A stretch of 8,356 nt of DNA, from positions 1 through 8,356 of the forward strand of contig JABDQX010000134.1 in the NCBI GenBank assembly GCA_013042035.1, written 5' to 3'. Below, piece after piece: positions 1 through 6,158 of the stretch. The notes under the pieces were generated by a model, which saw only the letters and a list, made by a program, of their open reading frames with translations, was not told the DNA's origin and did not search any database. The stretch comes from Gammaproteobacteria bacterium (GTDB lineage: Bacteria; Pseudomonadota; Gammaproteobacteria; HK1). The position numbers and the translations under genes are program-made. Each line of letters starts with the position of its first letter. Position 1 is the first letter of the stretch.

Positions 1-45
1 ATCGGGCTACCGCCTCGCGACGACCGGGAATTTTCAGACACGCTC
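1..45 (-). mobile_element. End of a MITE-like inverted-repeat element (partial)
   Basis: These 45 bases are the exact reverse complement of 5976-6020, the left end of the complete element at 5976-6158. The terminal sequence, read on the minus strand, begins GAGCGTGTCTGAAAATTCCC. The rest of this copy lies outside the window. The adjoining TTA (46-48; TAA on the minus strand) also matches the flank of the other copy, so the identity runs for 48 bases. TAA at 46-48 is the stop codon of the DsbA-like gene, so this copy sits directly after that gene's stop. The match is seen directly; the reading as a mobile element is inferred from the terminal repeats of the complete copy. Confidence 0.75.
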
Positions 46-1074
46 TTACTTCAGCGCCTTCTCCACCGCCTCGATAACGTCCTGTTCGATATCATGGAGA
101 ACGACTCGTTTCCCATTTACGAAAACACTGGGCGTGGAGTTCAACTGCAAACGCCTTGCCTCCTGTTCGGCCTGTTTTACTTTGGCAATCGCCTCTTCGG
201 ATTTCAGGCAATGCTTGAATGGCTTCTGATCGAGCCCAATTTCCTCGGCAAGATCGACCGGTGAGTCCTTGCTCAGTTCATGCTGATGCTTGTATGCCAG
301 ATCGTGATACGCCCAGAATTTTCCTTGTTTGTCGGCGCATACCCCGCCTTGTGCAACCAGTCTGGAAATAGGGGAGCCGGTGACCAGATAATCCATATAC
401 ACCACCTTTACCTTTCCCTCGAAGCGCTTGGCAACCCGTTTGACGGTTTGAGATGCCGTTTTACAATGCGGACATTGATAATCGGCGAATTCCACGATGG
501 TAACAGGTGCTTTCGGATTGCCCCTGACAGGGAATCCTTGCGTTTGGATTGCAACAAAGGGAGAAACAGGGCGCGGCAGCAATATCCGGAAAGCACTTTT
601 TCTGCGGTAGTCCGCCAATAACTCGACCTTTTTTGCATCGATTTGTTGTTGATGCAGGTGTTCGGCGAGCTGTTCACGAATAACTTCATAGGGTTGTTTG
701 ATGCGGCCCCGGAGTACTTCATAAAGACCACGAACGCTGCTTTCATCCGGCTCGGCCACCAAAAGACGTGCCGTTCTTATTTCGTCCCTGGTCTTTCCCT
801 CTCGCTTCGCTTCCTCGTCGAGATAGATATCGAAAAGCGCTTCATCGATAAGAAGCTGTACTTTTTGGTAGTAATCGTTGTCCAACTCGTACAGCGCGAG
901 TTGCGAACCCGACGGCAATTCGGATTCCAGGTAATCCATGCCATTGAGTTGAAACAACGCCCGGTCGGCGGCAAATGTCTGTGAAAAACCCGTCAATAAC
1001 AATAGGATGAGTGCGGCACCGATCGAATGGGCCGTTGACAGGGTATCGGATAATTTTGTGTTTAGTGTTTTCAT
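46..1074 (-). CDS. Exported DsbA-like thiol:disulfide oxidoreductase
   Basis: A 342-residue protein that probably makes, breaks or isomerises disulfide bonds in periplasmic proteins. Residues 1 to about 35 form a Sec signal peptide: a basic start, the hydrophobic run GAALILLLLTGFSQTFA, then likely cleavage near TFA-A. Residues 36-175 are charged and probably helical; their layout recalls the N-terminal part of SurA-type chaperones, which is only an impression. A thioredoxin fold of the DsbA/Thioredoxin_4 type follows: VTIVEFADYQ, then the redox motif CPHC at 201-204 (the same four residues as E. coli DsbA), VCADKQGKFWAYHDLAY around 245, and the cis-proline loop STPSVFVNG near 313-321. Two further cysteines lie at 246 and 289. 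I chose the start at 1074, not the upstream ATG at 1152, because it gives a clean signal peptide and has GGAG about 8 bases upstream. The stop TAA abuts a MITE end. It is divergent from the mlaC-like gene, with no dsbB partner in view. The family is secure; oxidase versus isomerase is not. Confidence 0.9.
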   Translation of the reverse strand: MKTLNTKLSDTLSTAHSIGAALILLLLTGFSQTFAADRALFQLNGMDYLESELPSGSQLALYELDNDYYQKVQLLIDEALFDIYLDEEAKREGKTRDEIRTARLLVAEPDESSVRGLYEVLRGRIKQPYEVIREQLAEHLHQQQIDAKKVELLADYRRKSAFRILLPRPVSPFVAIQTQGFPVRGNPKAPVTIVEFADYQCPHCKTASQTVKRVAKRFEGKVKVVYMDYLVTGSPISRLVAQGGVCADKQGKFWAYHDLAYKHQHELSKDSPVDLAEEIGLDQKPFKHCLKSEEAIAKVKQAEQEARRLQLNSTPSVFVNGKRVVLHDIEQDVIEAVEKALK

Positions 1075-1208
1075 AAATCTTGCTCCGCGTTCGATAAAAT
1101 TTATATTAACTGCATTGAACGCCGAGATCGACTCCGAAAAATTTTTATGCATTTGGGCCGGTGCCTTGAAGGGCGGTATTCTTTTTGCAGTCGAGAAAAG
1201 CTTACGAG

Positions 1209-1223
1209 GACCGCGAAAACTAA
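1209..1223 (+). repeat. Copy 1 of a 15-base direct repeat
   Basis: GACCGCGAAAACTAA occurs here and again, identically, at 1344-1358. Both copies are in the divergent promoter region, in the same orientation, 135 bases apart. A regulator binding site is one reading, inferred only from position and repetition. Confidence 0.6.
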
Positions 1224-1343
1224 CGTCTGTTCTGACGAAAGTGTAAATTCAGGCGTTAGAAGTATACCAATCCGCCGGGAAAAGCCGCGCACGGGAAGGG
1301 GCTATGTTTTTCTCTGTTGGGTGCCTTATCATGGATATACTAA

Positions 1344-1365
1344 GACCGCGAAAACTAAGGCAAGA
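1344..1365 (+). repeat. Copy 2 of the repeat, left arm of an inverted repeat
   Basis: Bases 1344-1358 repeat 1209-1223 exactly. Bases 1347-1365 (CGCGAAAACTAAGGCAAGA) also match the reverse complement of 1404-1422 at 16 of 19 positions. This copy is therefore both a direct repeat of copy 1 and the left arm of an imperfect inverted repeat with a 38-base spacer. Confidence 0.6.
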
Positions 1366-1403
1366 TATTCTCATTTCATTACAGCAAGATACAGCGTCAA
1401 CCA

Positions 1404-1422
1404 TCTCGCTTTAGTTTTTGCG
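1404..1422 (-). repeat. Copy 3 of the repeat, inverted
   Basis: On the minus strand this reads CGCAAAAACTAAAGCGAGA, which differs from 1347-1365 at three of 19 positions. It ends 68 bases before the mlaC-like start codon, a position suitable for a promoter operator or a leader hairpin. Confidence 0.5.
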
Positions 1423-1490
1423 TGTTTAATATCATCACTGAAAAAATCGACGCAAATGACGGGAAGATTCCGAATCCAAGGAGACATCCG

Positions 1491-2171
1491 ATGCACTGCT
1501 CAACAACAGGCCACCTGCAAGCAAAAAGGCCAAAAATTGATCGCTTGATTATGGGCCAGACAATAGGCCTGGCCATGCTCCTGATCCTGGCAAACACATC
1601 GGTAACGGCCGCTCCTCTTGTCAATGCTCCCTCCCCACGGGTGGCCGCGCCGTTTTCTTCTTCGATACAGAACCCGGACGAAGTGCTGCGCGAAGGCATT
1701 GGGAAACTGATGTATTTTCTGAAAGGGACCAGCACGAACCCTCCCGCGACACAGTTGAAGACCCAGTTGAAAATCCTGCTGGAACAAGAGGCGGCGCGGT
1801 ATTTCGCCTTTCCCTATATGGCTCGCTGGGCAGCCGGCAACAAATATCGCCACATGAACGATGAACAGAAAGCGGACCTGGAAGTGCGCATGAAGGATAT
1901 GCTCATCAGCGCCATGTTGCGTCATCTATCCAATTACCAGGACGCCAAAATCGAACATCTGTCACCGCGTAGAAACAGAATGGGTGGCGTCGTTCTGGGT
2001 ATTCGCGTGATGCAGACGGGCGGTCCCCAGCGATACCTGGAGTTTCACATGTTCCGAACCGATGAGTCCCGAAAAGCCGAAGGGCACAAGAATTGGAAAA
2101 TCGTCGATATCGTCTCGGACGGTCAGAGTGCGCTGGCCTATTACCGGTGGCATTTCTCGAGTAATTCTTAG
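1491..2171 (+). CDS. MlaC/Ttg2D-like periplasmic phospholipid-binding protein
   Basis: A 226-residue exported protein of the Tol_Tol_Ttg2 (MlaC) family. In the Mla pathway, MlaC carries phospholipids across the periplasm between the outer-membrane MlaA complex and the inner-membrane MlaFEDB transporter. The start at 1491 is chosen because AAGGAGA sits 7 bases upstream; the ATG at 1422 in the same frame has no such site. Residues 1-40 form a long signal peptide with a basic N-region, a hydrophobic core around 22-36 and likely cleavage at VTA-A (40/41). No lipobox cysteine follows. Family hallmarks are the AARYFAFPYMARWAAG stretch (about 101-116) and the C-terminal NWKIVDIVSDGQSALAYYRWHF (about 201-222), equivalent to the WKVYDV...Y(R) end of MlaC. 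No mlaA, B, D, E or F gene is nearby, so this is an orphan copy. It may serve the Mla system or another lipid or hopanoid export system encoded elsewhere. The family call is fairly sure; the substrate is unknown. Confidence 0.8.
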   Translation: MHCSTTGHLQAKRPKIDRLIMGQTIGLAMLLILANTSVTAAPLVNAPSPRVAAPFSSSIQNPDEVLREGIGKLMYFLKGTSTNPPATQLKTQLKILLEQEAARYFAFPYMARWAAGNKYRHMNDEQKADLEVRMKDMLISAMLRHLSNYQDAKIEHLSPRRNRMGGVVLGIRVMQTGGPQRYLEFHMFRTDESRKAEGHKNWKIVDIVSDGQSALAYYRWHFSSNS

Positions 2172-2240
2172 AGTGTGCATCCGGTTCGCAGGGTTAACGC
2201 CATTCACCATCCTGCCATCACGTCCGGTACCACATGGCGG

Positions 2241-2795
2241 TCAATGAGCCTCCATCATGCTCATCAGCGCTTCGGGATTCGATGAAACGAGTACTCGCCG
2301 GTGGTCCTGATGGGACAGGAATCCTGTTTCCAAGGCATCCTCCAGAAAGAGCAGCAGGTGTTTGTAGTAGCCGTTGATATCGAGGATGCCGCAGGGTTTT
2401 TCATGAAGCCCCAATTGGGTCCATGTCAGGGCCTCGAAAAACTCCTCGATGGAACCGAATCCCCCCGGGGCGAGTACAAACGCGTCGGATAATTCATGCA
2501 TCTTTTGTTTGCGCAGATGCATGGAACCCACGATATGGCATTCGGTGAGGTTATGGTGTAGAAGTTCCCTGTCAGCCAGACTTTCGGGGATGACGCCGAT
2601 GATACGACCGTTATTTTGTACAATGTAATCGGCCAGGATGCCCATTAACCCGACACTGCCTCCTCCGTAAACGACGGTAATCTCCCGGGCGATCAGTATT
2701 TGCGCCAGCGCCAATAGAGTAGATTCAAAATCAGGATTGTTGCCCCTTTGAGCGCCACAAAAAATACAAAGATTTTTGATTCTATCCTTTCCCAT
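2241..2795 (-). CDS. LOG-family nucleotide 5'-monophosphate phosphoribohydrolase
   Basis: A 184-residue cytoplasmic Rossmann-fold protein of the LOG family (TIGR00730 type). Members cleave the N-glycosidic bond of nucleoside 5'-monophosphates; plant LOG enzymes activate cytokinin this way, and bacterial ones act on AMP or cytokinin-like nucleotides. Motifs in order: NLCIFCGAQRG at 8-18, YGGGSVGLMG at 43-52, the MHLRKQKM segment with the conserved Arg at 95, and PGGFGSIEE at 110-118, which matches the signature PGGxGTxxE except for Ser in place of Thr. The conserved Arg and the final Glu form the usual active site, so the protein looks intact, and its length is normal. The start has AAAGGTG 4-5 bases upstream on the minus strand. 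It is convergent with the mlaC-like gene (69-base gap) and divergent from the FG-GAP gene. A cytokinin role cannot be assumed in a bacterium without more evidence; the PpnN/YgdH-type housekeeping role is equally open. Confidence 0.9.
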   Translation of the reverse strand: MGKDRIKNLCIFCGAQRGNNPDFESTLLALAQILIAREITVVYGGGSVGLMGILADYIVQNNGRIIGVIPESLADRELLHHNLTECHIVGSMHLRKQKMHELSDAFVLAPGGFGSIEEFFEALTWTQLGLHEKPCGILDINGYYKHLLLFLEDALETGFLSHQDHRRVLVSSNPEALMSMMEAH

Positions 2796-2813
2796 GAGTC
2801 ACCTTTCGGAATG

Positions 2814-2841
2814 ATAATGAATGCCTTGAATACATTTTCAA
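2814..2841 (-). promoter_or_regulatory. Possible promoter of the LOG-family gene
   Basis: On the minus strand TTGAAA (2836-2841) is separated by 16 bases from CATTAT (2814-2819). These match the sigma-70 -35 consensus at five of six and the -10 at four of six positions. The pair ends about 19 bases before the start codon, giving a very short leader. This is pattern matching only. Confidence 0.3.
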
Positions 2842-2927
2842 TGCAGTTGCCAGAATCTTGAACAAAACGACCAAGAAATTCTCCTGACGCATTTTGGTTC
2901 CGGCTGTGTCGGGTTGGAGAGTGCAAA

Positions 2928-4784
2928 ATGAGTTTTGTATACAGCACCCTGTTACTTTTACTGTCCGTTCTGCTGTTACCCGCCGTCGGCGCGGCACCGA
3001 TATCCGGCGATGCTTCATCGAATGCTTTGACCGAAGCCTTGCCGAACACTTTTCAAACGGACAAATCCCCTGGAAATGATGCGCCCACCGAGGCGTTTTC
3101 CGAAATCGCCAATGCTGCGGGGTTGGATTTCGTTCATTTTAGCGGGATATCCGGGGAATTTTATTTCTCCGAAATCCTGGGCGCTGGCGGCGCATTTCTC
3201 GATTATGACCAGGACGGAGACTTGGATGTCTATCTGGTCCAAAGCCATGTTGTGCCGTGCAAACCCACCGTCAATCCAAACGATCCCCCGTGCCAGGAAC
3301 AGGCCAGTGAACAGGAATCCCTCCGTGACCGCTTGTACCGAAATGATCTGGTGATAGACGAAGACGGTACCCCAAAAATACATTTTACCGATGTCACGCA
3401 AACCAGCGGGATCGTAGCTATCGGCTACGGCATGGGCGTCGCCGCGGGCGATATCGACAACGATGGTTGGCCGGATTTGTATATTACCAACCACGGACCG
3501 AATCAGCTTCTCAAAAACAATGGCGATGGCACCTTCACGGAGATCACCGAAAAAGCTGGCGTGGGTGAGGATCGCTGGTCGGTGAGCGCCGCTTTTCTGG
3601 ATTTCGACCGCGACGGCCTGTTGGATCTCTTTGTCGGCAATTACGTGGATTACTCCCTGAAAAATCATGAAGAATGTTACGCGCCGGATGGTAGCCGGGA
3701 TTATTGTTCACCGCTGACCTTTCGCCCCGTACCCTGCCGGTTATTTCGTAATCGTGGCGATGGCACTTTCGAAGACGTATCCGGGAAATCCGGGATCATA
3801 AAGGAATACCAAGGCGCTTTGGGTGTCATCGGCGCGGATTTCAATGGGGATGGCTGGGTGGATATCTATGTTGGAAATGACGGACGCCCAAACCAGCTAT
3901 GGATCAACCAACACAATGGAACATTCCTGGATGAGGCGTTTCTGGCCGGTACCGCAGTGAATATGGATGGAGTAGCCGAGGCCAGCATGGGGGTTGATGC
4001 CGGTGATTTCGACAACGACGGTGACGAAGACCTTTTCATGACCCACCTCACGGAGGAAAGCAACACCCTGTATGTGAATGATGGGACCGGCTGGTTTCAG
4101 GATCGCTCCGTCGCTACCGGCGTTGCCGTTCCCAGCCAGGGTCACACCGCTTTCGGCACTAGTTGGTTCGACTATGACAATGACGGTTGGCTTGACCTTT
4201 TGGTCGTCAATGGTGACGTGCGAGTCATGCCGAATCTGGCACGTGTAGGCGACTCCTTGCCCTTTCACCAACCCAATCATCTATTGGCCAACACCCGCGC
4301 CGATACAAGTCACAGTGCCCGCGACAGAAGATTCGCGGACATTACCCCCCAGGCGGGCGCGGCATTTGCGCTCTCCGAAGTAAGCCGGGGCGCGGCCTTT
4401 GGCGACATAGACAACGATGGCGACATCGATATTCTGATCACCAACAACAGCGGTCCCGTGCGATTACTGAAAAATAACCTGGACAGCGCCAACCACTGGC
4501 TGGGGCTGCGGCTCGTGGACAAATCCGGGCGCGATGCCCTAGGCGCGCGGGTGCGGGTAGAGCGCGAAGACGCCTCGCCCTTATGGCGGCGATCGCGAAC
4601 CGACGGCAGCTACGCTTCGTCCAACGACCCACGGGTAATCACCGGACTCGGTGCATCCGATAAGGTGAAAGCCGTGCGCGTAATTTGGCCGGATGGCCAG
4701 AGCGAGGAATGGAAAGCACAGGAAGGGGAATATCTGGCGGTGGATCGGTATATGACTCTAAGAGAGGGAGAGTCTATCCCATAG
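2928..4784 (+). CDS. Exported FG-GAP/VCBS repeat protein with ASPIC/UnbV domain (CRTAC1-like)
   Basis: A 618-residue secreted or periplasmic protein of the CRTAC1/ASPIC-UnbV group. The signal peptide is MSFVYSTLLLLLSVLLLPAV followed by GA-AP, with likely cleavage near residue 22. Seven FG-GAP/VCBS blades follow, each with a calcium-binding DxDxDG-type loop, at about 92-97, 175-180, 225-230, 304-309 (DFNGDG variant), 360-365, 415-420 and 493-498. Together they probably fold as a seven-bladed, integrin-alpha-like beta-propeller. Residues 520-612 are an ASPIC/UnbV domain: NHWLGLRLV, the GARVRV strand, and VRVIWPDGQSEEW. A cysteine-rich loop (C250, C260, C270, around GSRDYCSP) is typical of the family, and C111 and C122 may pair. 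The start follows GGAGAG by about 8 bases. The gene is monocistronic and divergent from the LOG gene. The molecular role of bacterial members is poorly known; cell-surface adhesion or calcium binding is inferred from the fold. No heme motif or anchor is seen. Confidence 0.9.
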   Translation: MSFVYSTLLLLLSVLLLPAVGAAPISGDASSNALTEALPNTFQTDKSPGNDAPTEAFSEIANAAGLDFVHFSGISGEFYFSEILGAGGAFLDYDQDGDLDVYLVQSHVVPCKPTVNPNDPPCQEQASEQESLRDRLYRNDLVIDEDGTPKIHFTDVTQTSGIVAIGYGMGVAAGDIDNDGWPDLYITNHGPNQLLKNNGDGTFTEITEKAGVGEDRWSVSAAFLDFDRDGLLDLFVGNYVDYSLKNHEECYAPDGSRDYCSPLTFRPVPCRLFRNRGDGTFEDVSGKSGIIKEYQGALGVIGADFNGDGWVDIYVGNDGRPNQLWINQHNGTFLDEAFLAGTAVNMDGVAEASMGVDAGDFDNDGDEDLFMTHLTEESNTLYVNDGTGWFQDRSVATGVAVPSQGHTAFGTSWFDYDNDGWLDLLVVNGDVRVMPNLARVGDSLPFHQPNHLLANTRADTSHSARDRRFADITPQAGAAFALSEVSRGAAFGDIDNDGDIDILITNNSGPVRLLKNNLDSANHWLGLRLVDKSGRDALGARVRVEREDASPLWRRSRTDGSYASSNDPRVITGLGASDKVKAVRVIWPDGQSEEWKAQEGEYLAVDRYMTLREGESIP

Positions 4785-5062
4785 AATATGCCAGAGGCAG
4801 TCGACACCATGGGCGCTTCATCTTCTTCGATAAGAGTAAAGAAAAGCGTCCTGCTCTTATTCCCGGAAAAGGATCGCCAAAAAAGCCAATGTATCGATAG
4901 TGAGGGATTCGTTAAGCATTGGTTTTCTTCTCTCGTTCTATCCGGTTTTTTCGGTCACGCCTAAAATACTATTCAACCTCGTGTGCAACTTTTTCCAGCG
5001 CACGAAAAAGCCACACACGGGGCTATTCGAGGTGTGTTTTTTTATCAATGAAGTATCCGGGC
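4785..5062. other. Convergent intergenic region, no gene seen
   Basis: These 278 bases separate the ends of the FG-GAP gene (+) and the Pcm-family gene (-). A 7-base inverted repeat, ATAAGAG (4830-4836) and CTCTTAT (4854-4860), is present but has no T-run. The only strong signal is the terminator-like hairpin at 5005-5043. Short open frames here have no family features. Confidence 0.5.
5005..5043. terminator. Probable bidirectional intrinsic terminator
   Basis: An A-run and CCACAC (5005-5016) are followed by a loop, then GTGTG (5032-5036) and seven T residues (5037-5043). Read on the minus strand, the same hairpin ends in GGCTTTTT. The site lies between two convergent genes, 20 bases past the Pcm-family stop, where a shared terminator would be expected. 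The stem is short (5-6 bp), which limits confidence. Confidence 0.5.
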
Positions 5063-5719
5063 TTATAGCACGAATCGATCGACCGACTGCGCGGATTGGA
5101 GCGGCGGCAGGACGGTTTCGAAAAGACTCTCTTCCCGCCAGTCATCGGAACCCGAGCGCGTGATCAGGCGGGCTCCCATAACAGGTTCTTCTCCTACCAC
5201 GACAAACATGCGTCCGTTTTCCTTTAGCTGGTAATGGAGATGCCCCCGCAATACGGGGATGGAACCAGTTACCACAATCGCATCGAAAAAAGGCGCCGCC
5301 GACTCCCAGCCGGTGGCGGCGTCACCTAGTGATAGCTGTGCATTCTGAACGTTTTGCGCGGCCAGCGCGGCGCTGGCCTGCTGGTGCAGCGCTGGGGATA
5401 TTTCCACGCTCACCACGTCTCTCGCTAGCATTGCAATAAGCGCGGTAAGATAGCCACTGCCCGTGCCCACCTCCAGAACATGGTCGGTAGGCGAAAGATC
5501 GAGCGCCTGAAGGATGCGCGCGACTATCCGCGGAGACATCATTTCCTGCCCATCGGTGAGGGGGATGCCGGTATCGGCATAGGCGAGTTCCCGGTATTCG
5601 ATTGGGGCAAATGCCTCGCGTGGTATGGCGAGCAGCGCATCGAGCACACGCTGGTCCGATACATCCCAGGTGCGAATCTGTTGATGTACCATGGTAAAGC
5701 GAGCTTTTTCGAGGTTCAT
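5063..5719 (-). CDS. Pcm-family (protein-L-isoaspartate O-methyltransferase-like) methyltransferase
   Basis: A 218-residue cytoplasmic class I SAM-dependent methyltransferase of the protein-L-isoaspartate methyltransferase family. The N-terminal part ARFTMVHQQIRTWDVSDQRVLDAL (6-29) and IPREAFAP (32-39) are typical. SAM-binding motif I is VLEVGTGSGYLTA (81-93), with the acidic motif VSVEIS at 103-108. The C-terminal FETVLPPL (200-207) marks the proteobacterial paralogue often annotated as Pcm-like and, from memory, often near tolC. True repair enzymes read GQTISQP at the active site, with a conserved Ser. Here the aligned residues 57-63 are GQEMMSP, so that Ser is Met. Isoaspartate repair is therefore uncertain, and the substrate may differ. 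The start has only a weak ribosome binding site. Just upstream lie a 38-bp palindrome and a TATAAT box. No tolC, surE or rpoS neighbour is present. Confidence 0.85.
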   Translation of the reverse strand: MNLEKARFTMVHQQIRTWDVSDQRVLDALLAIPREAFAPIEYRELAYADTGIPLTDGQEMMSPRIVARILQALDLSPTDHVLEVGTGSGYLTALIAMLARDVVSVEISPALHQQASAALAAQNVQNAQLSLGDAATGWESAAPFFDAIVVTGSIPVLRGHLHYQLKENGRMFVVVGEEPVMGARLITRSGSDDWREESLFETVLPPLQSAQSVDRFVL

Positions 5720-5735
5720 AAATCCGTGACCTGAA

Positions 5736-5773
5736 TATTTTTCATGAATCGCCGAGGCGAGCCGTGAAAAATA
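5736..5773. promoter_or_regulatory. 38-bp near-perfect palindrome upstream of the Pcm-family gene
   Basis: TATTTTTCA (5736-5744) pairs with TGAAAAATA (5765-5773), and an inner CGCC-GA-GGCG (5750-5759) shares the same centre. Of 19 paired positions only 5745/5764 (a possible G-U), 5747/5762 and 5748/5761 fail. It ends 16 bases before the start codon. It could be an operator for a dimeric regulator or a hairpin in the mRNA leader; it lacks a T-run in either direction, so it is not a typical terminator. Confidence 0.6.
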
Positions 5774-5785
5774 CTTGTTTTGATG

Positions 5786-5791
5786 ATTATA
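5786..5791 (-). promoter_or_regulatory. Possible -10 element for the Pcm-family gene
   Basis: On the minus strand this is a perfect TATAAT. It lies 67 bases before the start codon and just upstream of the 38-bp palindrome, so transcription from it would place the palindrome in the leader. No good -35 hexamer is seen at 16-18 bases, so support is weak. Confidence 0.3.
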
Positions 5792-5811
5792 CTGTTAACG
5801 CCTGTATCTTA

Positions 5812-5844
5812 GCGCGTGTTCTAGACTTTTAACAGAACAGGCGC
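5812..5844. repeat. Inverted repeat with 11-base arms
   Basis: GCGCGTGTTCT (5812-5822) and AGAACAGGCGC (5834-5844) are complementary at ten of eleven positions around an 11-base loop. No T-run follows. The function is unknown; it could be an operator or an mRNA structure. Confidence 0.5.
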
Positions 5845-5975
5845 CGATGCTATTGAAGTGTGTAACATTGCCAATGGTAAGCGTAAATTCCAATACCATT
5901 CGGGACATCAACTGCTTCCAAAACAAAAGACGCCGCCCGTTCGAGGTATAATAAAAAGTTACGTTTTACGTTTAA

Positions 5976-6158
5976 GAGCGTGTCTGAAAATTCCCGGTCG
6001 TCGCGAGGCGGTAGCCCGATTGGGGTCCCGCAAGGCGCGGAAAGTGAAAAATCGGGGAGTGTAGCGAGCTACATGACGCGATTTTCCACTTTTTCGCAAC
6101 GCAGCGGGCCACAATTCGGGGGCCGCCGCAGTAGACTGGGAATTTTTCAGACACGCTC
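5976..6158 (+). mobile_element. Complete 183-bp MITE-like element with terminal inverted repeats
   Basis: The left end GAGCGTGTCTGAAAATTCCC and the right end GGGAATTTTTCAGACACGCTC are inverted copies that differ by one inserted base. TAA directly flanks both ends (5973-5975 and 6159-6161), consistent with a 3-bp target duplication. The interior is also symmetric: AAAGTGAAAAATCG on the left matches CGATTTTCCACTTT on the right with one change, and TGTAGC-GA-GCTACA (6060-6073) sits at the exact centre. The whole element could fold as one long imperfect hairpin. It is too small for a transposase and would need one in trans. The GAG ends and TNA-like target recall the IS427/IS1031 part of the IS5 family; that is inference. 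A second copy's end lies at 1-45. Confidence 0.75.

Larger units (their letters stand above)
1075..1490. other. Divergent intergenic region with repeated motif, no gene seen
   Basis: These 416 bases separate the start codons of the DsbA-like gene (-) and the mlaC-like gene (+). Short open frames cross it, but none has a recognisable protein or a good ribosome binding site. It holds three related copies of a CGCGAAAACTAA motif (listed separately) and must contain the promoters of both neighbours, although I could not pick convincing -35/-10 pairs. The minus-strand sequence about 20 bases before the DsbA-like start is AT-rich (AATATAAATTTTATC) and could hold a -10 element. Confidence 0.6.

Noticed and set aside
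1075..1152. A start for the DsbA-like protein 26 codons upstream (ATG at 1152)
   Set aside because: It would put polar residues ahead of the signal peptide. The ATG at 1074 has GGAG upstream and gives a normal Sec signal.
1422..1490. A start for the MlaC-like protein at ATG 1422
   Set aside because: The ATG at 1491 has AAGGAGA at ideal spacing, and the upstream part would displace the signal peptide and overlap the repeat motif.
3015..3668. A 217-codon minus-strand open frame inside the FG-GAP gene
   Set aside because: It is antisense to clear repeat-coding sequence and its valine/isoleucine-rich translation mirrors the DxDxDG repeats. It is a shadow.
4685..4900. Small plus-strand open frame overlapping the 3' end of the FG-GAP gene
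   Set aside because: Most of it is an alternate frame of the ASPIC domain coding region, and the remaining tail is basic and low in information with no ribosome binding site of its own.
5936..5952. TATAAT at 5947-5952 as a promoter reading into the MITE and thiC
   Set aside because: The hexamer is perfect but no -35-like sequence lies 16-18 bases upstream and there is no extended -10, so I did not list it as a feature.
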